Origin: Phycisphaerales bacterium
Lineage (GTDB): Bacteria; Planctomycetota; Phycisphaerae; Phycisphaerales; UBA5793
DNA: 64,000 nucleotides
NCBI GenBank assembly: GCA_020852515.1
Contig: JADZAS010000021.1
Span: 1 to 64,000 of the forward strand
Reading direction: 5' to 3'
Position 1 is the first letter of the stretch. Every line of letters begins with the position of its first letter. The position numbers and the translations under genes were made by a program. The notes under the pieces are model-generated. The model saw only the letters and a list, made by a program, of their open reading frames with translations. It was not told where the DNA came from and searched no databases. Of the stretch, positions 51,477 through 60,411 are shown piece by piece.

Positions 51477-52931
51477 TCATCCCGCCTGCGGGTACTCGTC
51501 GAGGCGGAAGGCGCGGATCTTCTTGTAGAGCGTGGTGCGATTGATGCCCAGTTGGGCCGCAGTCTGATTGCGGTTCCAGTTGTTGGCGTCGAGCGCGGCG
51601 AGGATGATGCGGCGCTCCTGCGCCTCGAGCGCTGCGGCCAGCGTCTCGCCATCCCAGGGGATCGGATCGGCGTCGCCCCGGCGGTGGTGGAGCAGCGCCA
51701 TCTGGCCGGGGCGGTTTTCGACGACGGTCGGCGGAAGATCTTCGGCGCCTATTTTCGGCCCGCGGCAGAGCACGACGGCCCGCTCGACGATGTTCTCGAG
51801 TTCGCGCACGTTGCCGGGGTAGGAGAAGCGCTGCAGCGCCGCCATGGCGTCGGGCGTGAAGCCGAGGATCTCGCGCCCCGCAGCGCGGCTTTGCTTTTCG
51901 AGAAAGTGGCCGGCGAGCACGGGCACGTCGGTGAGCCGGTCGCGCAGCGGCGGCAGCTCGATCTTCACGACGTTGATGCGGTAATACAGGTCCTGGCGGA
52001 ACTGGCCCTGCGCCACGAGCTGCTCAAGCGGTTCGTTGCTTGCGAGCACGACGCGCACGTTCACTTCGACCGTCTTGGTCGAGCCGACGGGCTCGAAGCG
52101 CCTTTCCTGGAGGACGCGGAGCAGTTTGAGTTGCATGCCCGGCGAAGCGGAGTTGATTTCGTCGAGGAAAATCGTTCCGCCGTCGGCGGCGAGGAAGCGG
52201 CCGATCTTGTCGGCGTGGGCGCCGGTGAAGGCGCCTTTGACGTGGCCGAAGAGTTCAGATTCGAGCAGCGTTTCGGGGATCGAGCCGCAGGAGATTTCGA
52301 TGAAGGGCTTGTCGCGCAGCGGCGAGCGCTGGTGGATGGCGCGGGCGATGAGGCTCTTGCCCGTCCCGGATTCGCCGGTCATCAGCACGCTGGTCTTGGT
52401 CGGCGCGACCGCCTCGACGAGGTCGTAGATGCGCTGCATGCGCGGGTCGCGGCCGACGATGTTGTCCAGCGCGAAGCGGTCATCGAGTTGCCGGCGCAGG
52501 TGATGGTTCTGCGCGAGCAGCGCCCCGTGCCGGACCGCTTTGTCGAGCAGCGCGAGCAGTTCCTCTTCGACGAGTGGGTGCGTGAGGTAGTCGAACGCGC
52601 CGAGTTTGATGGCGTTCACGGCGGCCTCGATCGTGCCGTAGGCGGTGAGCACGATGACGACGACGTCGGGATGGCGGCTGCGAATGCGGCGGAGCAGTTC
52701 GGTGCCGTCGGTGCCGGGCAGATTGAGATCGGTGATCACGAGGCCAAATGGCCGGGCGGCGCGATCATCCTGAGGCCGCTCGGCGTCGGCGAGTGCGGCC
52801 AGGGCTTCCTCGGCGTTCAGCGCGGTTGCGGTGTCGTAGTCGTGCGTGCGCAGGACTTCCCGCAGGCCTTCGCACGCGATGGGGTCGTTGTCCACGACGA
52901 GGATGCGCGGCGGTGGATCGGATGCAGTCAT
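51477..52931 (-). CDS. Sigma-54-dependent response regulator (NtrC family)
   Basis: Encodes 484 residues from the ATG at 52931. The receiver (1-~135) has the phosphorylation site D68 (LVITDLNLPG) and T96, but the usual lysine of the KP motif is H118 (DYLTHPL). The sigma-54 AAA+ domain has GESGTGKS, GAFTGA and DLYYRINVVKIELPPLRDR, and the C-terminus a Fis-type HTH (NRNQTAAQLGINRTTLYKKI). It should activate sigma-54 promoters; no histidine kinase is adjacent. Confidence 0.94.
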   Translation of the reverse strand: MTASDPPPRILVVDNDPIACEGLREVLRTHDYDTATALNAEEALAALADAERPQDDRAARPFGLVITDLNLPGTDGTELLRRIRSRHPDVVVIVLTAYGTIEAAVNAIKLGAFDYLTHPLVEEELLALLDKAVRHGALLAQNHHLRRQLDDRFALDNIVGRDPRMQRIYDLVEAVAPTKTSVLMTGESGTGKSLIARAIHQRSPLRDKPFIEISCGSIPETLLESELFGHVKGAFTGAHADKIGRFLAADGGTIFLDEINSASPGMQLKLLRVLQERRFEPVGSTKTVEVNVRVVLASNEPLEQLVAQGQFRQDLYYRINVVKIELPPLRDRLTDVPVLAGHFLEKQSRAAGREILGFTPDAMAALQRFSYPGNVRELENIVERAVVLCRGPKIGAEDLPPTVVENRPGQMALLHHRRGDADPIPWDGETLAAALEAQERRIILAALDANNWNRNQTAAQLGINRTTLYKKIRAFRLDEYPQAG

Positions 52932-53315
52932 GGCGGCCTGTGGTTTCCTCAAGCGGCGTTTCGGAGGGGCGGGCGAGTCGCCCCCTGGCGAATAGATTCC
53001 GTGATCGGTGCCGAAGTCCTGTGCAGTTCGCGCAACAGCGCGGCCAGGTGGCCAGTTGGAGTTGGCGCCCCGGCAGGCGGAGCGGCACGACCCGGGCCGC
53101 CGGTGTCGCGCCCGGCCGATATGGAGGCGCCCGCCCGCGAGAGGCGGATGATGCACCCAGAAGCCGACAGCGTGTCGCATTGCGGCAACATGTCCATGAG
53201 GCGGATCGGCCATCGGCGCGCCAGACTGAAGCGCCATGTTGCCGGAATGCAACGGTCGGCCGGCGTCCAGCGGCCCAGTCCAACTAAGAAAAGGTGCCAG
53301 GTACCTTTTCCGGTG
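52932..53315. other. Gene-free stretch between the regulator and topA
   Basis: The 384 bp show no coherent protein on either strand. The only structure is the palindromic element at 53289-53311. Confidence 0.45.
53289..53311. repeat. Palindrome AAAAGGTGCCAGGTACCTTTT
   Basis: Near-perfect inverted repeat immediately downstream of topA on its strand. Similar palindromes occur between genes in many environmental genomes. It may act as a bidirectional terminator or be a REP-like element. Confidence 0.55.
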
Positions 53316-55925
53316 TTATGCGGCGTCGTGAGACACGTTGCCGGAGGCGCTTTCGCCGCGATCTGCCGGCTTCTCGAGCGGCTGGCCGCGCTCGTCGGTC
53401 AGCGGGTGGCCCTTGAGGTCGGTAATCACGGGAATCGGATGTTCCTTCTCATGCGCCGCCAGCGCCTTCTCGAGACGCTGCTGATCCTTGGCATCGAGTT
53501 TCGTCCAAGCGCCCCGGCCGCGGCACTTGGGGAACGCGGAGCAACTCAGCCACGGGCCGCGCTTGCCGCTGCGAAGGTTCAGCGGCTCGCCGCACTTGGG
53601 GCACGGCAGATCAGTCGCATAGGGCGGCGGCTGGGGCGCGACGGGGCGCTCCTTCTTGTCGAGTTTCAGGATGCCGTCGCAGTCCGGGTATCTCGTGCAG
53701 CCCAGGAAGGCGCCGAAGCGCCCGGTGCGCTTGTTCATCGGCGCGCCGCACTTGGGGCAGGCGACATCGACCGGCTCGATCTTGCGCGGCCGGCCCTCCG
53801 TGTCGATGGGCGACGCGTAATCGCAATCCGGATAGCGCGAGCAGCTGAGGAAGCGGCCGTTCTTGCCGAAGCGGTAGACGGTGGTGGCGCCGCACTTTTC
53901 GCAGCGGATGTCGTCGGGCGCGGGTTCGATTTCGGCCTTGGCGTGCTTGAGCGTCTCGTGCGCTTCTTCGAGCCGCACGCTGAACGGACCGTAAAACTCG
54001 TCGAGCACCGCGACCCAGTCCACTTCGCGCGACTCGATGCGATCGAGTTCGCCTTCCATCTCGCGCGTAAAGCCGAGGTTGAGAATGTCGGGGAATGCCT
54101 CGACGAGTTTGTCGGTGACGACTTCGCCGAGGTCGGTGGCAAAGAAGCGGCGCTCGCGCTGCTCGACGTACTTGCGATCCTGAATGGTCTGGATGATCGC
54201 GGCGTAGGTGGAGGGCCGGCCAATGCCTTCTTCTTCGAGCGTCTTGACGAGCGATGCTTCGGTGTAGCGCGGCGGCGGACTGGTGAACTTCTGCAGAGGC
54301 TTGAGATCGAACGGGCCGAGATGGTCCTGCTCCTTCATCGCCGGCAGCGTCTGCTCGTCGGAAGCGATGGGCACGCCGGCGACCTTGAGGAAGCCGTCGA
54401 AGACGAGCACCCGTCCGGTGGACTTGAAGACGAGGCCCTGATCGCGCACCGGGCTGGAGAGCACGGCTGTCGAATCCCACTGGGCCGGCGTCATCTGGCA
54501 GGAGACGAAGCGCTCCCAGATCACGCGGTAGAGTTTGGCCTGGTCGGGGCTGAGCGCGCCGGCAACGGCGTCGGGGTGGATGCTCACGTCGGTGGGGCGG
54601 ATGGCTTCGTGGGCTTCCTGCGCGGCCTTGTTCGAACTGCTGTAGGAGTTGGGCGCATCGGGGAGGTACTTGTCGCCAAACGTCGAGCCGATGTACTGCC
54701 GCGCCATGTTGATCGCTTCGCTCGACAGGTGGGTCGAGTCGGTTCGCATGTAGGTGATGAGGCCGACGGTGCCGTGGCGCGGCAGATCGACGCCTTCGTA
54801 CAGCTGCTGGGCGATGCGCATGGTGCGCTGCGCGCCGAAGCCCAGGCGGGTCGAGGCCGCCTGCTGGAGCGTCGAGGTGATGAACGGCGCGCCGGGGCGC
54901 GAGGTGGTGCGCTTCGTCTCGATCGAGGTGATGACAAAGTCGCTCGGGTCGGTCGCGCCGACGAACTCGACGAGATGCTGGGCGGGGCCCTTGGCTTTCT
55001 CGTCGCGCTTCTCGATGCGGTCGCTGAGCGTGAAGCCGGCGCGCCTGGCGATTTTCAGCGCGGCGTCGGCGCTTCCGATCTCGGGCTTGACGCCGTCGAT
55101 CTCGAAGAGGTCGGCGCGGAATGCGTCATGTTTGGCCAGCCAGGCGTTCTGCGCCTTGATTGTGGGCGGATTGCCCTTCTCATCGAGTTTGCCCGCGAAG
55201 GCCATCCACTGCTGGGCGATCGTCGAGAGCTTGGCGCGCTGGGTGGTGAGGCGGACGCTCAGGTTCCAGTATTCATCGGGAACGAAAGCGCGGATCTCCC
55301 GCTCGCGCTCGACCACGAGCCGCACGGCGACCGACTGGACGCGTCCGGCACTGAGGCCCCGAGCCACCTTCTTCCAGAGCAGCGGTGAGACCTGGTAGCC
55401 CACGATGCGGTCGAGGATGCGCCGCGCCTGCTGCGCGTTGACGCGATCTTCATCGATCGGATGCGGGTTCTCAAAGGCGCGTCTGACCTCGCTGCGCGTG
55501 ACAGCGTTGAAGACGACGCGTTTGGCATCGCGGGATTCGATGCCCAGCTCCTGCGCGAGGTGCCAGGCGATGGCTTCGCCCTCGCGATCAAGGTCGGTGG
55601 CGAACCAGACGTCGGCGGCGTTGCGCGCGGCCTTCTTGAGTTCGCTGATCGTCGTCTTCTTTCCGGGCAGAATCTCATAGGTCGGTTTGAAGCGGTGCTC
55701 GAGATCGACGCCGGGCACCGGCTGCTTGACTCCCTTGGGCGACTTGTTGGGCAGGTCGCGCACGTGCCCGACCGACGCCTTGACGACGTAGTCGGGGCCG
55801 AGGTACTGGTTGATGTTGCGAGCCTTGCTGGGTGACTCGACGATCACCAGGTGCTTGCCCTTCGTGTCCACGGCGGCGGGGTTTTTGCGTCGGGAGGAAG
55901 ATTTCGACTTGGTCTTTTTGGCCAT
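53316..55925 (-). CDS. topA: DNA topoisomerase I
   Basis: Encodes 869 residues from the ATG at 55925. TOPRIM motifs VIVESPSKA (~28-36) and FATDLDREGEA (D111, D113) and the active tyrosine Y392 (GLITYMRTDSTHLS) are present. Three C-terminal zinc domains start CEKCGATTVYRF, CPKCGAPMNKRT and CPKCGEPLNLRS, with the final Cys in SRYPDC, TRYPDC and SAFPKC. It relaxes negative supercoils. The N-terminal ~24 residues are a basic tail. Confidence 0.97.
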   Translation of the reverse strand: MAKKTKSKSSSRRKNPAAVDTKGKHLVIVESPSKARNINQYLGPDYVVKASVGHVRDLPNKSPKGVKQPVPGVDLEHRFKPTYEILPGKKTTISELKKAARNAADVWFATDLDREGEAIAWHLAQELGIESRDAKRVVFNAVTRSEVRRAFENPHPIDEDRVNAQQARRILDRIVGYQVSPLLWKKVARGLSAGRVQSVAVRLVVEREREIRAFVPDEYWNLSVRLTTQRAKLSTIAQQWMAFAGKLDEKGNPPTIKAQNAWLAKHDAFRADLFEIDGVKPEIGSADAALKIARRAGFTLSDRIEKRDEKAKGPAQHLVEFVGATDPSDFVITSIETKRTTSRPGAPFITSTLQQAASTRLGFGAQRTMRIAQQLYEGVDLPRHGTVGLITYMRTDSTHLSSEAINMARQYIGSTFGDKYLPDAPNSYSSSNKAAQEAHEAIRPTDVSIHPDAVAGALSPDQAKLYRVIWERFVSCQMTPAQWDSTAVLSSPVRDQGLVFKSTGRVLVFDGFLKVAGVPIASDEQTLPAMKEQDHLGPFDLKPLQKFTSPPPRYTEASLVKTLEEEGIGRPSTYAAIIQTIQDRKYVEQRERRFFATDLGEVVTDKLVEAFPDILNLGFTREMEGELDRIESREVDWVAVLDEFYGPFSVRLEEAHETLKHAKAEIEPAPDDIRCEKCGATTVYRFGKNGRFLSCSRYPDCDYASPIDTEGRPRKIEPVDVACPKCGAPMNKRTGRFGAFLGCTRYPDCDGILKLDKKERPVAPQPPPYATDLPCPKCGEPLNLRSGKRGPWLSCSAFPKCRGRGAWTKLDAKDQQRLEKALAAHEKEHPIPVITDLKGHPLTDERGQPLEKPADRGESASGNVSHDAA

Positions 55926-56092
55926 CTTGGTGGTCTTTGTCCGTCGATCCGAGGGTACCCCGCTGCCGGCCGGCGCGGCGGCAGGTTGAGGCAGGGCTGC
56001 GATTGGGTGGATTTCGTACCCCAAGGCAGTCGGCTGGTCAAGTGGCATACCTTTAATGCAACTGGGCCGCCATCGCGGTGAGAGTGATAGCC

Positions 56093-57064
56093 TCAAGCCG
56101 GAGTGTGCGCTGCCGGCGGATTGCCACCGGTCCGGGTGCTGATGAAGTTAAAGGCTTGGTGTGCAATGTCTTGCGCCTGCAAGCCTGCGCAGGCAATCCA
56201 GCAAGAATCAGGGTAGAGCCGGAAACTCTTGAGCCATGTCCGCTGTTTGCGGGCGAAGCGCCGCGTCTCGATCTTGATCTGCTCGACCGCCGCTTCGAGG
56301 CTGTCGTTGCCCTCGAGAGCGGCCAGCAACTGCTTGTAACCGAGTGCTTCGCGCGCCTGCGAACCGAGCCGGCTGGCGGCGTGCAGGGCCTTCACTTCAT
56401 CGACCAGGCCCGCCTCCAGCATGGCCTTCACCCGGGCGTTGATGCGCGGATTGATCGCTTCAACGGGCCAGTCGAGACCGATCAGGGTGACGTCGCCGCG
56501 ACGCGCCCTGCCGCTCCACTGCGACTGCCACTGGCTCAGCGGCTTTCCGGTGGCGCGATGCACCTCCAGGGCCCGCGTCAGGCGCTTGCGGTCGTTGCGG
56601 TGGATGCGCTGGGCGCTGGCGGGATCGACGCGCGCGACCTCGGCGTGCAGATCGGCGAGCGACCACCCGGCAAGTTGGGCGCGCAGCGAGTCATCGGGCG
56701 GCGGACCTTCGAAGAGGCCTTCGAGAAACGCCTTCACGTAAAGATTCGTTCCGCCTACGACAATCGGCCAGCGGCCGCGGGCGCGAATCTCGGCGATGCA
56801 GCGCTCGGCCGCCTTGAGCCAGTCGTCAACGGAAAAAGGCTCGTCGGGCTCGACGACGTCGATGAGGTGGTGGGGGACGAGTTGCTGTTCTTCGCGGGTT
56901 GGCTTGGCGGTGCCGATGTCCATGCCGCGATAGACCTGCATCGAATCGGCGCTGATGATCTCGCCGCCGCCGGGCAGGCGCTGGGCGAGTGACAGCGCCA
57001 GGCCGCTCTTGCCGCCTGCGGTCGGTCCGACGATGAGAATGACCGGGCGCTGCTCGGTCGTCAT
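56093..57064 (-). CDS. miaA: tRNA dimethylallyltransferase
   Basis: Encodes 323 residues from the ATG at 57064. P-loop VGPTAGGKSGLALSLA, SADSMQVYRGMDIGTAKP, IVVGGTNLYVKAFLEG and RNDRKRLTRALEVHRATG define MiaA, which adds an isoprenoid to A37 of tRNAs reading UNN codons. It follows nuoN by 35 bp on the same strand. Confidence 0.95.
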   Translation of the reverse strand: MTTEQRPVILIVGPTAGGKSGLALSLAQRLPGGGEIISADSMQVYRGMDIGTAKPTREEQQLVPHHLIDVVEPDEPFSVDDWLKAAERCIAEIRARGRWPIVVGGTNLYVKAFLEGLFEGPPPDDSLRAQLAGWSLADLHAEVARVDPASAQRIHRNDRKRLTRALEVHRATGKPLSQWQSQWSGRARRGDVTLIGLDWPVEAINPRINARVKAMLEAGLVDEVKALHAASRLGSQAREALGYKQLLAALEGNDSLEAAVEQIKIETRRFARKQRTWLKSFRLYPDSCWIACAGLQAQDIAHQAFNFISTRTGGNPPAAHTPA

Positions 57065-57099
57065 GGCCAATCCTATGAGTTGAGAGGTGCAGCCGGGGC

Positions 57100-58680
57100 T
57101 CAGTGGCGCGAGGCGGATTCGGCGGCGGCCGGCGCAGCAGCGTGATCCACCGCGGCGGCGGGTGATCGCAGTTGCACGGCCGCGTCGCCCGCGGTGATGA
57201 GCCGCGCCGTGAGAATGACCAGAGCCACGGCGGCGACGGCGGACAGCCCAGCCGCAAAGCGGCGGCCTGGCGCCGGCGTGCGTTCGACCTCGGCTGCGGC
57301 GCTGCCGGGCCGGTGCACCCAGCCGACGCCGGCGAGACGGAGGTAGTACCACGCGGCGGCGGCGCTGTTGAGGCCGGCGATCACCACCAGCGTGTACTCG
57401 CCGGCGCGGATCGCCGAGGTGAACAGGAACAGTTTGGCAAAGAAGCCGATCAGCGGCGGCAAACCCATGAGCGAGAGCGCGCACAGCGCCATGATGGTGG
57501 CGTATCCGCCGTGGCGATCCCACAGGCCCTCGAGGTCGTCAAAGGTTTCCAGCTCTTCGCCGCGCCGCTGCAGGCAGGCGAGGACGTAGAACGCGCCGAG
57601 ATTGGTCAGCCCGTACGCAACGAGATAGAAGAGCACGGCGGCAAAGCCGTTGGTCGTGGGTGAATCGGCGGCCGAGCCGGCCGTCTCCATCGCCGCGACG
57701 AGGCCGACGAGCATGTACCCGCTGTGTGCAATCGAAGAGTACGCCAGGACGCGCTTGATGCGATTCTGCCACATGGCCAGCGCATTGCCGATGGTCATGG
57801 TCAGCGCCGCGAGCACCCACAGAAGAACGCGGATGGCCTCGGGCCAGGGCTGGCCGCCTTCGCCAAGGTGCAGCGCCGTTGAGAGCAGGAGCATGAGCGT
57901 GACGAACCCGGCGGCCTTGGGCACGAACGCGAGAAAGGCCGTCACGGGCGTGGCGGCGCCTTCGTAGACGTCAGCGGTGTAGAAGTGCATGGGCACGGCG
58001 GCGATCTTGAACGAGATGCCGATGATCGACAGCGTCAGGCCGAGGATCGCCAGCGGGCTGATGCCGCCTGCGGCCGCCTGAGCCTCCAGCGCGGCGCGGA
58101 TGTCGATGAGGTGCAGCGAACCGGTCGCGCCGTAGAGCATGGCAAAGCCGTAGAGGAACACCGCCGCCGCCGCAGCGCCGAGGAAGAAGTACTTGACCGC
58201 GGCTTCGCGCGCGGCGACCTTGCTGCGGCCGGTGGCCACCATGATGTACGTCGGCAGGCTGGTCATCTCGAGCGCGAGGAACAGCCAGATGAGATCGCTC
58301 GCCGTCGTACAGAGCATCAGCCCCGCCAGCGAGAGCAGGAAGAAGCACAGGAACTCGCCGTGCGTCGCCTCAAGCGGATCGAAGCGCCGGCCGGCGTCGA
58401 TGTCCTTCTCGAAGCGGGCATCCACGTTGCCCAGCCCGAGCAGAAGGAGAACGCCGACCACGCACGCGGCCGGCCGCATGAAACCCGCGAGCCTGGGCAG
58501 CAGCGTGTCGGGCTCGGACATGCGCGCGGCGAGAACGAAGGCGATGAACAGGCCCAGGCCGGCGATCCACGAGCCGACGCGGCGGAAGTCCTTGTCGCCG
58601 CTGGTGCCGGTGATCATCAGCAGAAGAACGGTGATGAGCAACGTGATCTCGGGCCAGAGCGTGGCAACGCGGTCGAGCAT
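57100..58680 (-). CDS. nuoN: NADH-quinone oxidoreductase subunit N
   Basis: Encodes 526 residues with about 14 membrane spans. The proton-pumping subunit motifs are visible (EMTSLPTYIMVATGRSK, KIAAVPMHFYTADVYEGAAT, RIKRVLAYSSIAHSGYMLVG, GLPPLIGFFAKLFLF). The start is 1 bp from the nuoM stop. The tail beyond ~residue 480 is Ala-rich. Last of nuoJKLMN. Confidence 0.95.
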   Translation of the reverse strand: MLDRVATLWPEITLLITVLLLMITGTSGDKDFRRVGSWIAGLGLFIAFVLAARMSEPDTLLPRLAGFMRPAACVVGVLLLLGLGNVDARFEKDIDAGRRFDPLEATHGEFLCFFLLSLAGLMLCTTASDLIWLFLALEMTSLPTYIMVATGRSKVAAREAAVKYFFLGAAAAAVFLYGFAMLYGATGSLHLIDIRAALEAQAAAGGISPLAILGLTLSIIGISFKIAAVPMHFYTADVYEGAATPVTAFLAFVPKAAGFVTLMLLLSTALHLGEGGQPWPEAIRVLLWVLAALTMTIGNALAMWQNRIKRVLAYSSIAHSGYMLVGLVAAMETAGSAADSPTTNGFAAVLFYLVAYGLTNLGAFYVLACLQRRGEELETFDDLEGLWDRHGGYATIMALCALSLMGLPPLIGFFAKLFLFTSAIRAGEYTLVVIAGLNSAAAAWYYLRLAGVGWVHRPGSAAAEVERTPAPGRRFAAGLSAVAAVALVILTARLITAGDAAVQLRSPAAAVDHAAAPAAAESASRH

Positions 58681-58681
58681 G

Positions 58682-60280
58682 TCAGCGGCCCTCCACGTCG
58701 GGCGCGGCGACGGCGGCTGCGAGCGGCTGGCTCGCGGCCAGGTTGACGCTGGTGACGACCTGCGTCACCGGCGCTTCGATGCGCGAAAGAATGACGCCCG
58801 GCTGCACGCCGAGCCAGATGCACAACACGGCCAGCGGGGCGAGCACGATCATCTCGCGCAGCGAGAGGTCGCGCGGCAGGCGATGGTGGTGGCCGTGATC
58901 GTGCACCGCGGCGTGGGCCGCATCGGGAACGTGGTAGGCGCCAAAGAGCAGGTGCCCGCAGAAGTAGAGCAGGTAGATGGCGGCGAGGATCATGCCCGTG
59001 CCGGCGAAGGCGGCATACCACGGTCCGAGGGGGCCGGCGGTGGGCAGGCCCTGCAATGGCTGGCCCGACGTGAAGGCGCCGAAGATGGTGAGGAACTCGC
59101 CGACAAAGCCGTTGAGGCCCGGCAGGCCGACGCTGCTCATGACAAAGAAGACGGTGAAGGCGGTCCAGAGCGGCATCCGCCGCGCCATGCCGCCGAGTTC
59201 ATCCATCGAGCGGGTGTGGTAGCGCTCATAGACCATGCCGATGCACAGGAACAGCGCGCCGGTGGACAGGCCGTGGTTGATCATGTACATGACCGAGCCG
59301 CTCACGCCGGCGGTGTTGATGGCCGCAAGCCCGAGCACGCAAAAGCCCAGGTGGCTTACCGAAGAGTAGGCGATGAGGCGCTTCACGTCGCGCTGCACCC
59401 AGCAGACCAGCGCGCCGTAGATGATGCCGATGATGCACAGTACGGCGATGAGCGGCGCGTAGTGGCTGAACGCGACCGGGCACATGGGCATGGCGAAGCG
59501 GTACAGGCCATAGGTGCCGAGTTTGAGCAGCACTGCGGCGAGGATGACCGAGCCGGCGGTGGGGGCTTCGGTGTGCGCCAGCGGCAGCCAGGTGTGCACG
59601 GGGAAGAGCGGGACCTTGACGGCAAAGCCGCAGCACAGGGCCAGCAGCAGCCAGCCCTGTTGAGAAGCCGACATCGACGCGGCCGTGGCGGTGAGAATGC
59701 CGATGTCAAACGTCCAGTTGCCGCTGTGGCTCCACTGCACCCAGGCGACGTACAGCAGGCCGATGAGCGTGATGATCGAGCCCGTGAAGGTGTAGAGGAA
59801 GAACACGATCGAAGCGCGAGCCCGGTTGGTCGAGCCGTAGACCGCGATGAGAAAGAACATCGGCACGAGCGTGAACTCGAAGGCCAGATAGAACACGAGC
59901 AGATCGCGGGCCATGAACACCGCGAGCATGGCGATTTCGAGAATCACCAGCCAGAGGTAGAACTCGCGCACGCGCTGCGTGATGGCCGTCCACGAGCCGA
60001 GCACCGCCAGGGGCGTGAGCAGGGCGGTGAGCATGACGAGCATGAGCGCGACGGAATCGACGCCAAGCGAGAAGCGGAGCCCCATCGGCTCGATCCAGGT
60101 CCACGAGGCAACAAGTTGAATGGCGGCGCTGTCGCCAAAGTCGAACGCTCGCCAGACGAACCATGCCCAAAGCAGCGCCAGCAGCGAACCCGCCAGCGCG
60201 ATCGGTGCGGCTTGTCGCGCCGGGCGCAGCATGATGGCCAGGGCAGTGAGCGTTGGGATGAGCAGGAGGGTAAGGAGCAT
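58682..60280 (-). CDS. nuoM: NADH-quinone oxidoreductase subunit M
   Basis: Encodes 532 residues, polytopic. Motifs: LGVDSVALMLVMLTALLTPL, KVPLFPVHTWLPLAHTEAPT, RDVKRLIAYSSVSHLGFCVL and SSVGLPGLNGFVGEFLTIFG, all typical of the antiporter-like subunit NuoM. It is followed by nuoN and preceded by the dispersed repeat copy 3, which separates it from nuoL. Confidence 0.96.
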   Translation of the reverse strand: MLLTLLLIPTLTALAIMLRPARQAAPIALAGSLLALLWAWFVWRAFDFGDSAAIQLVASWTWIEPMGLRFSLGVDSVALMLVMLTALLTPLAVLGSWTAITQRVREFYLWLVILEIAMLAVFMARDLLVFYLAFEFTLVPMFFLIAVYGSTNRARASIVFFLYTFTGSIITLIGLLYVAWVQWSHSGNWTFDIGILTATAASMSASQQGWLLLALCCGFAVKVPLFPVHTWLPLAHTEAPTAGSVILAAVLLKLGTYGLYRFAMPMCPVAFSHYAPLIAVLCIIGIIYGALVCWVQRDVKRLIAYSSVSHLGFCVLGLAAINTAGVSGSVMYMINHGLSTGALFLCIGMVYERYHTRSMDELGGMARRMPLWTAFTVFFVMSSVGLPGLNGFVGEFLTIFGAFTSGQPLQGLPTAGPLGPWYAAFAGTGMILAAIYLLYFCGHLLFGAYHVPDAAHAAVHDHGHHHRLPRDLSLREMIVLAPLAVLCIWLGVQPGVILSRIEAPVTQVVTSVNLAASQPLAAAVAAPDVEGR

Positions 60281-60290
60281 TTTCGTTCAG

Positions 60291-60390
60291 CCGCAAAGAG
60301 GCTCAGAAGGCGCAAAAAAGGTACAGTTCATTGGGGTGGAGGCAGCGTTCGCTTTGCATTCTCTCTTGTGACTCTGGTGCCTCTTCGTGG
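60291..60390. repeat. Dispersed element with inverted ends, copy 3
   Basis: Left arm CCGCAAAGAGGCTCA (60291-60305) and right arm GGTGCCTCTTCGTGG (60376-60390) are imperfect inverted repeats of the kind at 32478 and 45277. It lies between nuoL and nuoM, inside an otherwise tight operon. Confidence 0.7.
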
Positions 60391-60411
60391 CAAAAAATCC
60401 TTTCGGGCTTC

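Noticed and set aside
51447-55388. A 1,313-residue plus-strand reading frame
   Set aside because: It is the antisense of the sigma-54 regulator and topA, both of which have full domain sets; the frame has only low-complexity Arg/Val/Glu-rich content.
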